Source: AC-32 sp963736055
GTDB taxonomy: Bacteria; Actinomycetota; Thermoleophilia; Gaiellales; Gaiellaceae
Direction: 5' to 3'
Length of the DNA stretch: 64,000 nucleotides
Assembly: GCA_963736055.1 (NCBI GenBank)
Contig: CAVTNM010000008.1
Span: 992,001 to 1,056,000, forward strand
The notes under the pieces are model-generated. The model ran no database searches and was not told the DNA's origin. It saw nothing but the letters and a program-made list of their open reading frames with translations. The position numbers were made by a program, and so were the translations under genes. Below are positions 43,626 through 52,694 of the stretch, piece by piece. How positions within the stretch are numbered: the first letter of the stretch is position 1; each line of letters opens with the position of its first letter.

Positions 43626-44505
43626 CCACGGGTCTGGTCGCGTGTGCGATGAGGCTCTCCAGCTGGAAGAGCGAGTTGAACGTGCCCTTCGCGAGCACCT
43701 CGCCGTCGCGGCCGAGCACGACGCCGTAGGGGCTTCCCGGCACGCCCAGCGACGACCAGGCCTCCGCATCGGCCTCCTCGTCGAAGAGCTCGAGCTCCAC
43801 CTCGGGATCGGTGGCGACGAGTCGCAACGAGGGCTCGAGCGCGCGGCAGAGGGCGCAACCCGCGGAGGTGAAGACCGCGACCGCGAGCGGCGCGCGGCCC
43901 TCGAAGCGGTCGATCAGCCCGACTCGCCCCCCGAGCTCCGGCCCCTCGTGGTCGAGCGACAGGGCGGCCTGCGGGGCGACGGCGAGACGCAGCTCCCCGA
44001 GCTCGCGGGCGAGCGCGAGCACCGCGACTGCGACCGCGACCAGGCCGAGGAGCGACAGGACGAGGCCCGCGCCCAGCCAGGCCTCGGTCGACGGCTTCGT
44101 GTCCGGAAGGAAGGCGACCGCCGCGGCTCCGGCTGCCAGGAGCGCGGTGCGCGTGAAGGCCGGCCACCCGATCCGCGAGCGGCCGCCGAAGCACCCGCAG
44201 GGCGCGCCCGCTCGTCCACGGAGGATCGCGAGCGCGAGTGCCGAGGCAAAGACGCCGAACAGGACGGCAGCCGCCCCGGCCGCGCCGGGAACATCGGCGG
44301 CGAGGGCGACCGCGATCCCGATCTCGGCGACGATCGTCGCGGTCCACAGAGTGGCACGCGAGCGGACGGATCCGATCCCGTAGGAGCGCAGTGCATCGCG
44401 GCCGGAACGGCCCGAGGCGAGCTTCGCCGCCGCGGAGACGAGCAGCACGGCGGCCAGCAGGAACCGGAGAAGACCCACGACGGTCAAGCGGGCGGGAGGA
44501 TACAT
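43618..44505 (-). CDS. MauE-like membrane protein fused to thioredoxin-like domain
   Basis: 295 residues from ATG at 44505 (ATG 44514 possible). Residues 1-150 form four to five helices of the MauE/DoxX type with the CGCFGG motif after the third helix. The C-terminal part (about 190-295) is a thioredoxin fold with active site CALC in VFTSAGCALCRALEPSLR and cis-Pro region LGVPGSPYGVVLG. In methylamine dehydrogenase operons MauE and MauD form the light-chain disulfides; here both are one polypeptide. It precedes the light-chain-like gene in the operon and would supply its disulfides. Confidence 0.85.
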   Translation of the reverse strand: MYPPARLTVVGLLRFLLAAVLLVSAAAKLASGRSGRDALRSYGIGSVRSRATLWTATIVAEIGIAVALAADVPGAAGAAAVLFGVFASALALAILRGRAGAPCGCFGGRSRIGWPAFTRTALLAAGAAAVAFLPDTKPSTEAWLGAGLVLSLLGLVAVAVAVLALARELGELRLAVAPQAALSLDHEGPELGGRVGLIDRFEGRAPLAVAVFTSAGCALCRALEPSLRLVATDPEVELELFDEEADAEAWSSLGVPGSPYGVVLGRDGEVLAKGTFNSLFQLESLIAHATRPVGA

Positions 44506-44512
44506 AGCGCCC

Positions 44513-45298
44513 ATGCGCCCACTGGCCCTTCTTTCGCTCTCGCTGCTCCTCGTCGGGGCGGCGAGCTCGAGCGTCGGAGTGCGGGCCGCGGCCCTCGGCC
44601 GGTCGCTCCAGGGCCGGAGGATCGTCGCCTACGAGCTCGGAGCTCCGAAGAGCCCGCGCAAGGTGCTCGTCGTCGGCTGCGTCCACGGCAACGAGTGCGC
44701 CGGGATCGCCGTCCTCGACCGGCTCCGCGGCCTCGGCCCGATTCCGGGAGTCGACCTCTGGCTCGTGCCGGACGCGAACCCCGACGGCCGGGCGGCGGGG
44801 GTGCGCGGCAACTCGCGCGGCGTCGACCTGAACCGGAACTTCCCCTGGCGCTGGCGTCCGCTCGGCGGCGTCAACTACTCAGGCGCCGGCCCCGCCTCGG
44901 AGCGCGAGACGCGCATCGCCATGCGCCTGATCCGGCGGCTGCACCCGAAGGTCACGATCTGGTTCCACCAGCACCTGAACATGGTCGTCCTCACCGCCGG
45001 GAACCTCGGCCTGCAGCGCCGCTTCGCCCGCCTTGCCGGTCTGAGGGCCGGGCGGCTGCCCAGTTACCCGGGCACGGCGACCGGCTGGTCGAACGCGACC
45101 TTTGCCGGGACGACGGCCTTCGTGGTCGAGCTCCCTGCCGGGCGGCTGCCGGCCCGGGCCGTCGCTCGGCTCGCGCGGGCGGTGCGCGAGACGGCTGGGT
45201 GCGGCTCACAGCGAGTGCAGGATGTAGGCCTCGATCGGGTCGCCCTTCCCCTTGACCTGGAGGGGCGGCAAGCGCTCGAGCACGGCTCCGGGCGGTAG
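44513..45298 (+). CDS. M14-family zinc carboxypeptidase/amidase-like protein
   Basis: 261 residues from ATG at 44513. Signal-like start (LALLSLSLLLVGAASSSVGV). Zinc motif VGCVHGNECAGI (HxxE), substrate Arg region SRGVDLNRNFPWRW, and later IWFHQHLNMV (third ligand His); the general-base Glu is in FVVELPAGRL. Resembles MpaA-type murein peptide amidases and succinylglutamate desuccinylase-like enzymes. Probably extracytoplasmic, acting on peptides. The last ~30 codons (after AVRETAG) overlap the cyclase gene antisense and look unreal, so an indel may hide the true stop near 45200. Confidence 0.82.
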   Translation: MRPLALLSLSLLLVGAASSSVGVRAAALGRSLQGRRIVAYELGAPKSPRKVLVVGCVHGNECAGIAVLDRLRGLGPIPGVDLWLVPDANPDGRAAGVRGNSRGVDLNRNFPWRWRPLGGVNYSGAGPASERETRIAMRLIRRLHPKVTIWFHQHLNMVVLTAGNLGLQRRFARLAGLRAGRLPSYPGTATGWSNATFAGTTAFVVELPAGRLPARAVARLARAVRETAGCGSQRVQDVGLDRVALPLDLEGRQALEHGSGR

Positions 45299-46591
45299 GG
45301 CCGCCGCGGTCTCGGCGCCGACGACGACCTTCCCCACCGGCGCCTCGGCCTCGAGACGGGCGGCGAGATTGACGGTGTCGCCGACGACGCCGTGCTTGCG
45401 ATGCCCGGTCGGGCCGCCGACGAGGCCGGCGAGCACCTCGCCGCTGTTCACGGCGGCGCGGAAGCGCGGCCAGTCGGGATGGCTCGCCGCCACCTCGGCG
45501 GCCGCCTCCTGGAACTCCAGCGCCGTCCTGGCTGCGCGTTCGGCGTGGTCGGGGAGGTCGCCGTTCTGGTTGAAGATCACCATCACGGCATCGCCGATGA
45601 TCTGATGGACGACACCGCCTTCCCCTTCGAGCAGCGGCACGAGCCGGCCGAAGTACCCGTTCAGCATCGCCGCCACCTGCGCGGGCGGCATCCGCTCGGA
45701 GAACGAGGTGAAGCCCTGGAGGTCGGCGAAGAGGATGCTCGCCTCACGCGTGTTGGCGAGCGTCTCGTCGAGGTAGAGCGGGCTGAACCGCTCCTCGTGC
45801 CACTCGCCTCGGGCGCTGACGGCGATCGTGACGAAGGCGATCAGCATCAGCAGGTGCCATTCCCACCACGAGACCCGCCAGTTCCGCGCCCACGCAATTA
45901 CCAGCATCGCCTCCGCCAGCAGCGAGAACGCGAGCGCGACCCCGAGCAGGAACGGCGCGCGGCGGGCCCGGTAGAGGCGGAAGTAGCCGAAGGCGGCGGT
46001 CGAATACAGGACGACCCCTACCGCGGCGAGCGTGATCTGCCAGCCGTTGAGCTCCTCTGCGCCCAGTTCGCCCGCAAGCGGCTCGATCCCCGACACGGAG
46101 ACCGCGGCCCAGCCGGCGAGCAGCACCGATAGCGCCACGACCAGCGGCACCGCCCAGCGCAGCACGCGCTCGGCCGCCGCGGGCCTGAGCGGCAGGCCCG
46201 AGGCGGCCGCGAACACTCCCGCGACCGCAAGCCCGAACGGCGTCGCCAGCTCGAACCCTCCGTTCTTGCCGAGCAGGACTCCCGGCGTCGCGAGCGCGTG
46301 CAGCCCGAGGAAGCCGGCAGCCGAGACGAAGGCGAGCGAGACCAGGAAGAGGCGCGCGTCCCGGCGGCGCCTCGCGGCGACCCCGACCGCGTAGCCGAGG
46401 CCGACGCTCAGTGACGCCGCGCCGAGCACCAGCCAGAAGTGCGCCGGATGGTTCTCCCAGGCCTCGTCGATCCCGGGGTGCAGGAGCAGGAGCGCGAGCA
46501 TCCCCGCCCCAACGAGGAGCGCGAGTCCCGGCCAGAGCCTCGGTGCTCGCGCCGCAGCGGCCTCGACCGCGGGGCGAGCGGTGCCGCTCAT
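45206..46591 (-). CDS. Membrane-bound class III adenylate/guanylate cyclase
   Basis: 461 residues from ATG at 46591, overlapping the upstream stop (ATGA). The N-terminal ~250 residues form seven to eight helices (for example LWPGLALLVGAGMLALLLLH). The cyclase domain spans about 285-455: metal Asp in SILFADLQGFTSFSERM and QIIGDAVMVIFNQNG, and the Asn/Arg pair in KHGVVGDTVNLAARLE. Catalytic residues look complete, unlike the degenerate domain at 26980. Ends VKGKGDPIEAYIL, typical. Product nucleotide not determinable here. Confidence 0.92.
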   Translation of the reverse strand: MSGTARPAVEAAAARAPRLWPGLALLVGAGMLALLLLHPGIDEAWENHPAHFWLVLGAASLSVGLGYAVGVAARRRRDARLFLVSLAFVSAAGFLGLHALATPGVLLGKNGGFELATPFGLAVAGVFAAASGLPLRPAAAERVLRWAVPLVVALSVLLAGWAAVSVSGIEPLAGELGAEELNGWQITLAAVGVVLYSTAAFGYFRLYRARRAPFLLGVALAFSLLAEAMLVIAWARNWRVSWWEWHLLMLIAFVTIAVSARGEWHEERFSPLYLDETLANTREASILFADLQGFTSFSERMPPAQVAAMLNGYFGRLVPLLEGEGGVVHQIIGDAVMVIFNQNGDLPDHAERAARTALEFQEAAAEVAASHPDWPRFRAAVNSGEVLAGLVGGPTGHRKHGVVGDTVNLAARLEAEAPVGKVVVGAETAAALPPGAVLERLPPLQVKGKGDPIEAYILHSL

Positions 46592-47790
46592 CGCAGCTCG
46601 ACTTGGCCGTGCGCCTCCCCGTAGTCGCCGAGGAGGTCGAGGAACGGCACGGCGTCGAACGCCTCCGGGCCGAGCACTCCGGCTCCGGTCCACGTGCCGT
46701 TCGCGAGCAGCTCGAGGGCCACGACGGGGTTCAGCGCCGTCTGCAGCACGACGGCCTGCGAGCCGTACTTCTGCATCGTGTCTTCGTTGTCGGAGACGTG
46801 GTAGAGGTAGGTCGCGCGCTCCTCGCCGTCCTGCCCGCGGCCGGTCACGAGCGTGCCGGCGCAGGTCTTGCCGTGCATCCGGTCGCCCAGCGTCGCCGGA
46901 TCGGGCAGCGCGGCCGCGACGACGTCGCGCGGAGAAACCTCTGTGCCACGCACCGAGACCGGCTCCTTGGAGTCGAGCCCCAGCTTGTGCAGGGTCCTGA
47001 GCACGTCGATGAACTCCTCGCCGAGCCCGTACTTGAAGGTGACGCGCTTGCACTCGATCTCGCGTGGCACGAGCACCACCTCCTCGTGCTCGACGTTGAC
47101 GCACTCGATCGGCCCGATCCCCTCCGGGAAGTCGAACACCTCCGGCTCCGAGAACGGCTCGGTAGTGAAGAAGCCCCGCTCGCGCTCCCAGACGAGCGGC
47201 GGGTTCAGGCACTCCTCGATGGTGGTCCAGATCGAGAACGTCGGGGCGAAGTCGTAGCCCTCGACGGCGAGGTCGGCGCCGTCGCGCACCGCGACCTCGT
47301 CGATCTCGGAGAACAGGTGATCGGAGGCGTAGCGGGCGAAGACGTCCGAAAGCCCCGGCTCGACCCCGATCCCGCAGAGCGCCAGCAGGCCTGCCTCCAC
47401 CCAGCGCTCGTGCTCGGCGAACTGCGCGTCGCCCAGCATCACGCCGGTCTTCGAATAGGGCTCCTGCGGGTGCGGCTCGGAGAGCGTCATCGCCATGTCC
47501 AGGTAGGTGCACCCAGCTTCGAAGGCCCCCGCGAAGATGCCGGGGTTGAAGCGGGGATCGGTCGCGTTGAGGACGGCGTCGGCGCCGCGGGCCAGGGCAG
47601 CCACCCCGGCCGAGTCGGAGGCGTCCACCTCGGCCGCGGAGAAGCGGGGGTCGTCGAGCCGCGCGACGAGGCTCTCGGGACGGGCGGGATCGAGGTCGGC
47701 GAACGTCATCCGCTCGAAGAAGTCGCGCTGCCTGGCCACCGCCCCGACGGCCGCGCCGACCCCACCCGTGCCGACGACGAGGATCTTCAT
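46588..47790 (-). CDS. Saccharopine dehydrogenase-like oxidoreductase
   Basis: 400 residues from ATG at 47790. N-terminal Rossmann motif VVGTGGVGAAVGAVARQRDF; the second domain has GCTYLDMAM and CGIGVEPGLSDVFARYA. The ending PVVALELLANGTWTGAGVLG is typical of the saccharopine/carboxynorspermidine dehydrogenase group. The acetylpolyamine-deacetylase-like gene nearby makes a polyamine-related substrate possible, but lysine metabolism is equally open. It is between a P1 peptidase and a cyclase in one overlapping operon. Confidence 0.87.
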   Translation of the reverse strand: MKILVVGTGGVGAAVGAVARQRDFFERMTFADLDPARPESLVARLDDPRFSAAEVDASDSAGVAALARGADAVLNATDPRFNPGIFAGAFEAGCTYLDMAMTLSEPHPQEPYSKTGVMLGDAQFAEHERWVEAGLLALCGIGVEPGLSDVFARYASDHLFSEIDEVAVRDGADLAVEGYDFAPTFSIWTTIEECLNPPLVWERERGFFTTEPFSEPEVFDFPEGIGPIECVNVEHEEVVLVPREIECKRVTFKYGLGEEFIDVLRTLHKLGLDSKEPVSVRGTEVSPRDVVAAALPDPATLGDRMHGKTCAGTLVTGRGQDGEERATYLYHVSDNEDTMQKYGSQAVVLQTALNPVVALELLANGTWTGAGVLGPEAFDAVPFLDLLGDYGEAHGQVELR

Positions 47791-48846
47791 CGGCGTGTTC
47801 TTATCACGCGCCGCTCGCGGAGGAGCTCGAGCACCTGGTCGTGCGGCAGGCCGCGCACGAGCCGCCCCTCCCGCCCCTTCACGTCCGGCGCCGCCCAGAG
47901 GGCGTTCAGCACGGCTTCCTCGGTCGCCTCGACGGCGGCGGCGAAGAGCTCGTCGAGCACGTCGGATTCGACGTTTGCCCCGGCGCGGGACGTCGAGAAC
48001 GCCATGAAGATCTCACCGCTGCCGTGGTGGGCGACCGACCCCATCCGCCCGAGGCCGAGGCCTGCACGGCGCGCCACCCGCTCGAGCCCGGCGGGCGCAA
48101 GCGGGGCGTCGGTGGCGATCACCACGATGCAGCTGCCCGCGGGCGTCACGGGCCCGGCTCCTTCGGCCAGCAGGCGGCCCACCGGCACGCCGGCGACCTG
48201 CAGCTCGTGGGACGAGCCGAAGTTGGCGAGGACGAGCGCGCCGAGCGCGTGACCTGCGGCCGTCCGGCTCGCCGTCCCGATACCGCCCTTCCAGCCGAGG
48301 CAGCTCATGCCCGTGCCCGCGCCGACGGCGCCCTCGGCGATGGGCCATCCCGAGGCCGCCTCGACCGCGAGCGCCGCGTCCCCGGCCTCGACCTGCACCG
48401 TGCGGGCATCGCTGAGATGGCTGTCGTCGCACTCGCCGACGACCGGGATCACGACGTCGTCCACGCCGACACGGGGGTCGGCGGCCAGCGCCACCGAGAC
48501 GGCCCCGTCGTAGATCCGGCCGACGGCCATCGTCGCGGTCAGGTAGACGGGCGTGTGGATCTCGCCCCACTCTCGGATCTCGTGCGAGGCGGTCAGCTCG
48601 CCCGCCCCGTTCAGCACCGCCACCCCCGCGGGCAGCGGCAGCCCCTCCGGGACGACCGCGGTCACGCCTGTACGGGCCACCCCTCGACCGGCTGGAGGGT
48701 CGGGCTCGTCCCGCCATACGGTCACGTGCCCGACCGTCACGCCGGGGACGTCTGCGATCGAGTTCGTCTGCCCCGGCTCCAGGCCGCCGAGGCGAAGGCC
48801 CGAGCTCTCTCGGTCGTGGCCCGCGCGGCTCGGGAGGCTCGCTCAC
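47787..48846 (-). CDS. P1-family (DmpA-type) aminopeptidase, N-terminal frameshift
   Basis: Ntn-fold self-processing aminopeptidase. VGAGTGMSCLGWKGGIGTAS, ALGALVLANFGSSHELQVAG and TDAPLAPAGLERVARRAGLG are family hallmarks. From GTG at 48740 the protein starts VTVGHVTVW, but the normal N-terminus is encoded just upstream: RPRELG in one frame, then LRLGGLEPGQTNSIADVPGV in the next, joined by a one-base insertion near 48797. The GTG at 48846 is then a plausible start. Likely cleaves D- or beta-amino-acid peptides. Confidence 0.85.
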
Positions 48847-48868
48847 GGGAGGAGTGTAGAGTCGGCCG

Positions 48869-49907
48869 GTGGAGCTCTCGATGCCGGTCGTCTGGAGCGA
48901 TCGCTGCCTTCTCCACGAGCCGGATGCGGAGATCTGGGTGGGCGTTCGCACCGACGCCACCGAGGTTCCGGCCCGGATCACGGCGATCCGTGAGGCTCTG
49001 GGAGCGCGCGTCGTCGAGGCGGAGCCGCATCCCGACGAGGCGCTCCACGAGGTGCACGACCCGGAGCTGCTCGCCTACCTCGCCTCGGCCTGGGCGGACT
49101 GGGAGGCCGCGGGCCTGCCGGCCGATCCGGGCCAGGATCGCGTCGTCCCGTACGTGTTCGCCCACTCGTCGCTCGGCGTTCGCCGCGTTCCGGCCGCGGC
49201 CTGGGCGAGGCCCGGCTACTACGCCTACGACACGATGACCCTGGTCGGCCCCGGAACCTGGGAGGCGGCGCGGGCGGCCGTCGACTGCGCCCTGACCGCG
49301 GTCGACCTCGTGCTCGGTGGGGAGCCGGTCGCCTACGCCTGCACGAGGCCACCGGGCCACCACGCCGGCCGCGCCTGCTACGGCGGCTCCTGCTACCTGA
49401 ACAACGCGGCGGTCGCCGCGGGAGCGCTCCTCGCCGGGCTTGAGGGCCCCGTGGGGGTGCTGGACGTCGACGCCCACCACGGCAACGGCACGCAGGAGAT
49501 CTTCTACGAGCGGCCCGACGTGCTCGTGGGCTCGGTCCACGTCGATCCCGGGCGCGGGCTGGTTCCCGCACTTCCTCGGCTTCGCGGACGAGACGGGCGA
49601 CGGCACGAACCGCAACCTGCCGCTGCCGCCGGGGGCCGGAGACGAGGCCTGGCTGGAGGCCGTGGCCGAGCTTGCCGAGTGGGCGCGCGGCCTCGCCGGG
49701 ATCGTCGTCGCGCTCGGGGTGGACGCGGCGGCCGGTGATCCCGAGAGCCCGCTCCAGGTGACCGAGCCCGCCTTCCGCGCCGCGGGCGCGCTGCTCGGCG
49801 GCCTCGGCCTGCCGACGGTCGTCGTCCAGGAGGGCGGCTACGACCTGGAGCGGATCGGGCCGCTGGTGCGCGAGGCGCTGCTCGGGCTCGAGGAGGGGCG
49901 CGCGTGA
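48869..49907 (+). CDS. Histone deacetylase-family (acetylpolyamine amidohydrolase) protein, frameshifted
   Basis: About 345 residues from GTG at 48869 (ATG 48881 possible). The Zn deacetylase motifs are intact: RPPGHHAGRACYGGSCYLNN, GVLDVDAHHGNGTQEIFYER and VVVQEGGYDLE. One extra base near 49557 breaks the frame in VHVDPG; the restored frame reads AGWFPHFLGFADETGDGTNR. Removes acetyl groups from polyamines or similar acyl-amines. First gene of a long operon with M28 and S66 peptidases and an oligopeptide importer; its stop overlaps the next GTG. Confidence 0.88.
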
Positions 49908-51733
49908 TCGCGATCTCGCCCGAGTACCTGCGGCACGTCGTCGAGCGGCTGGCGTCGCTCGGCTCGCACCCGCTCGGCTTCCGCGTCGCCGGCACGCCCG
50001 AGGAACGCGAGGCGACTGCCTTCGTGGCCGCGGAGATGCGCGATCTCGGCCTGCAGAACGTGACCGAGGAGCCGGTGCCGGTCGACGGGTGGCGGCTGCA
50101 GGAGGCGTTCGTGGAGCTCCCCGACGGAGCCCGGTTCGAATGCGCATCGTTCGGCGGCGTTCCCGAGACCGGGCGCGAGGGGGTGAGAGGCGAGCTCGTC
50201 GCGGTCGGACGCGGCGGACGGAGGCAGCTCGACCGCCTCGACGTCCGCGGCAAGGTCGCGCTCGTCGAGTGGCAGGTGGCGCGGCTCTGGCCCTACCACG
50301 TCGGGCTCGAGCTCGGCCTGCGCGGAGCGGCGGCGATGATCGTCTACTCGCCGCCCGGCGGGCCCTTCTACCAGGCGCCGGGAGCGCTCGGCACCTTCGA
50401 CGGCATCTGGCACGCCGAGGGGCCGCCCTGCGTGACGGCGACCAAGGAGGACGGCGCGAGGCTGGCCGCGCGGGCCGGCGAGGAGGCTCGCGTCGTCCTG
50501 TCGGCGCCGCTGGCCCGGGGAGCCGAGGCCGCGAACGTGGTCGGCGAGCTGCCGGGCCGCCGCGCCGGCGCACCCACGGTCGTCGCCGGCCATCACGACG
50601 GCTGGTTCCGGGCGGCCTTCGACGACGCCACCGGCGTCGCGGTCACCCTCGAGCTCGCCCGCGCCTTCGTCGAGGCCGGGATCCGGCCGCGGCGCACGAT
50701 CGCCTTCGTCTCGCACACCGCGGAGGAGTACGGCATCGCCGAGTCGGCCTACGACTGGTGCTACGGCGCCTGGTACCAGGTCGTCGCGCAGCACCGGGAG
50801 TGGTCGACCGGCTCGCCGTTCTACCTCAACGTCGAGGGCTCCGGCCGCCCCGAGCTCTTCACCCTCGACGTGCCGCCCGAGCTGACCGGCTGGGTGAGGC
50901 GGGCCTGCAGGCAGGCGAGCCGCGACGGCCTGCTGCCGCACGGCTACCGCCTCGCGCCGCCGACCACCTGGACCGAGGTGTGGCCGTTCCTCGCCGCCGG
51001 GATCCCGGCGATCAACGTCTCCACGTTCACCACCGAGTTCGAGCGCACCGAGTACCACACCCAGTACGACACCACCGACGGCGTCGACTTCGACTACCTC
51101 GCACGCCTGACGGAGGTGTGCGCCCGGCTCGTGCTCGAGTCGCCGGAGCTCGACTTCGCCGCGAGGGCGAGCGACGTCCGCCGCTCGCTGCACGGCAAGG
51201 CTCCGAGGAAGCTCGAGCGCGCTCTCGACGGGCTCGCCCGGGCCGAAGGGCGGAAGCGCTTCACGGCAGTCGGCCGAGGGCTGCACGGGATCGACGCAGT
51301 CGACGCTCCGCGCTACCCGCACGAGCAGACTGCAGGCGACATCGAGCGGCTCGAGGAGGCGTTGGCTGATCTGGAGAAGGGGGCCACGCCGCTGGCCCGC
51401 GTCGGGCTCAACTGGCTCTGCTCGGATCTCTCGCACGAGGCATTCAGGCTGGAGCGGGCGCGCCGCAGCCGCAACGCGCCGCGTGCCTGCTGGGGCGGTC
51501 AGGGCGACGCCGACCCGGGCCCCGACCTCTGGCGCGAGCTCGCGTCGCTTCGGGGCGAGTCGGGTGCGCGGCCTCCGGGGCCCTGGCTCGAGCGGAGCCT
51601 GCGGCGCCACCTCGAGCGCTCTCGCCGCGAGCTCGCCCGGCGGCTCGATCGAATGGCGGAGGCCGCCGCCGGCCGCGTCTACCCGCTTCGCCGTCCGCGC
51701 CCCGTCGATCTTCCTGTACAAACGCGCGGATGA
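49904..51733 (+). CDS. M28-family zinc aminopeptidase with PA domain
   Basis: 609 residues from GTG at 49904. A PA-type insert (LDVRGKVALVEWQVARLWPY, LRGAAAMIVYSPPGGPFYQA) is followed by the di-zinc peptidase core: PTVVAGHHDGWFRAAFDDAT, FVSHTAEEYGIAESAYDWCY and a final His region EFERTEYHTQYDTTDGVDF. There is no signal peptide, so probably cytoplasmic. A C-terminal helical, Arg-rich extension of about 170 residues is unusual. It would trim peptides delivered by the importer encoded downstream. Confidence 0.9.
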   Translation: MIAISPEYLRHVVERLASLGSHPLGFRVAGTPEEREATAFVAAEMRDLGLQNVTEEPVPVDGWRLQEAFVELPDGARFECASFGGVPETGREGVRGELVAVGRGGRRQLDRLDVRGKVALVEWQVARLWPYHVGLELGLRGAAAMIVYSPPGGPFYQAPGALGTFDGIWHAEGPPCVTATKEDGARLAARAGEEARVVLSAPLARGAEAANVVGELPGRRAGAPTVVAGHHDGWFRAAFDDATGVAVTLELARAFVEAGIRPRRTIAFVSHTAEEYGIAESAYDWCYGAWYQVVAQHREWSTGSPFYLNVEGSGRPELFTLDVPPELTGWVRRACRQASRDGLLPHGYRLAPPTTWTEVWPFLAAGIPAINVSTFTTEFERTEYHTQYDTTDGVDFDYLARLTEVCARLVLESPELDFAARASDVRRSLHGKAPRKLERALDGLARAEGRKRFTAVGRGLHGIDAVDAPRYPHEQTAGDIERLEEALADLEKGATPLARVGLNWLCSDLSHEAFRLERARRSRNAPRACWGGQGDADPGPDLWRELASLRGESGARPPGPWLERSLRRHLERSRRELARRLDRMAEAAAGRVYPLRRPRPVDLPVQTRG

Positions 51734-52675
51734 GGCCCCTCCCCAAAGGCGGGACGATCGGCGTCGCCGCTCCCGCCAGTCCCTACGATGCGCGCTCCGA
51801 GGTGCTGCGCGGCGTCGAGTGGTGGGAGGCACGTGGGTACCGGGTCAAGCTCGCCGATGGCACGTACGCGCGCGACGACTACGTCGCAGGCGGCGCGGAG
51901 CAGCGGGCGGCCGACCTGAACGCGCTCTTCGCCGACCCCGAGGTCGACGTCGTGCAGGCATTGCAGGGCGGCTACGGCTCGGCGCAGACGATTCCGTACC
52001 TGGACTTCGACGCGATCGGCGCGAACCCGAAGCCGCTCGTCGGCTTCTCCGACATCACGGCGCTCCACGTCGCGATCGGCCGGCGCACCGGGATGCCGAC
52101 GTTCTACGGCAACGGCCTCGTCGGCGTGGGCGATCCCGAGACGACGGAGTTCACTCGGAAGCGGCTGCTCCAGGTGCTGGACGGCGACGCGACTGGTGAG
52201 GTCCCGCGCAATCCCGACGACCCGTACGTGCGAGCCCTTCACGGCGGCAAGGTGACGGCACCGCTCGTCGGGGGATGCCTCTGGCTGCTTCAGCACACGA
52301 TGGGCACGCCCTGGGAGCTCGAGCTCGACGGCGCGATCCTCTTCTTCGAGGACTACAAGGCCCCGCCCTACTACGTCGACGGGATGCTCACGCAGCTCGG
52401 CCACGCGGGGAAGCTGGAAGGCGTTGTCGGCGTGGTCGTCGGCGAGATGGAGGGCTGCGACTGGGGCGACCAGCGCCAGGCCTCGGACTGGGCCCGCTCG
52501 CGCTCGATCGAGGACGTCCTGGAGGAGCATCTCGAGCCGCTCGGCGTGCCCGTGCTCTACCGCCTGCCGCTCGGGCACGGCAAGCACCTCGCTGCCCTCC
52601 CGCTCGGCGTTCGGTATACGCTCGACGCCGACTCTGCGCTCGCTGGCGGTCGACGAGTCGCCGTTCGACGAATGA
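51730..52675 (+). CDS. LD-carboxypeptidase (S66 family), late frameshift
   Basis: About 315 residues from ATG at 51730 (ATGA overlap). Serine peptidase that removes the terminal D-Ala from murein tetrapeptides. KGGTIGVAAPASP at the start, VVQALQGGYGSAQTIPYLDF, nucleophile Ser in PLVGFSDITALH, Glu in ILFFEDYKAPPYY and His in PLGHGKHLAALPLG are in place. A one-base shift near 52641 disturbs the last residues; the restored frame ends LAVDESPFDE at TGA 52673-52675. It suggests murein-peptide use and sits directly upstream of the peptide importer. Confidence 0.88.
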
Positions 52676-52694
52676 GCTCGACGAGGAGGCGTAG

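Noticed and set aside
48013..48981. 322-codon minus-strand frame over the P1 peptidase
   Set aside because: Only its first residues (VSEPPEPRGPRPRELG) look real and belong to the frameshifted P1 peptidase; the rest is a shadow.
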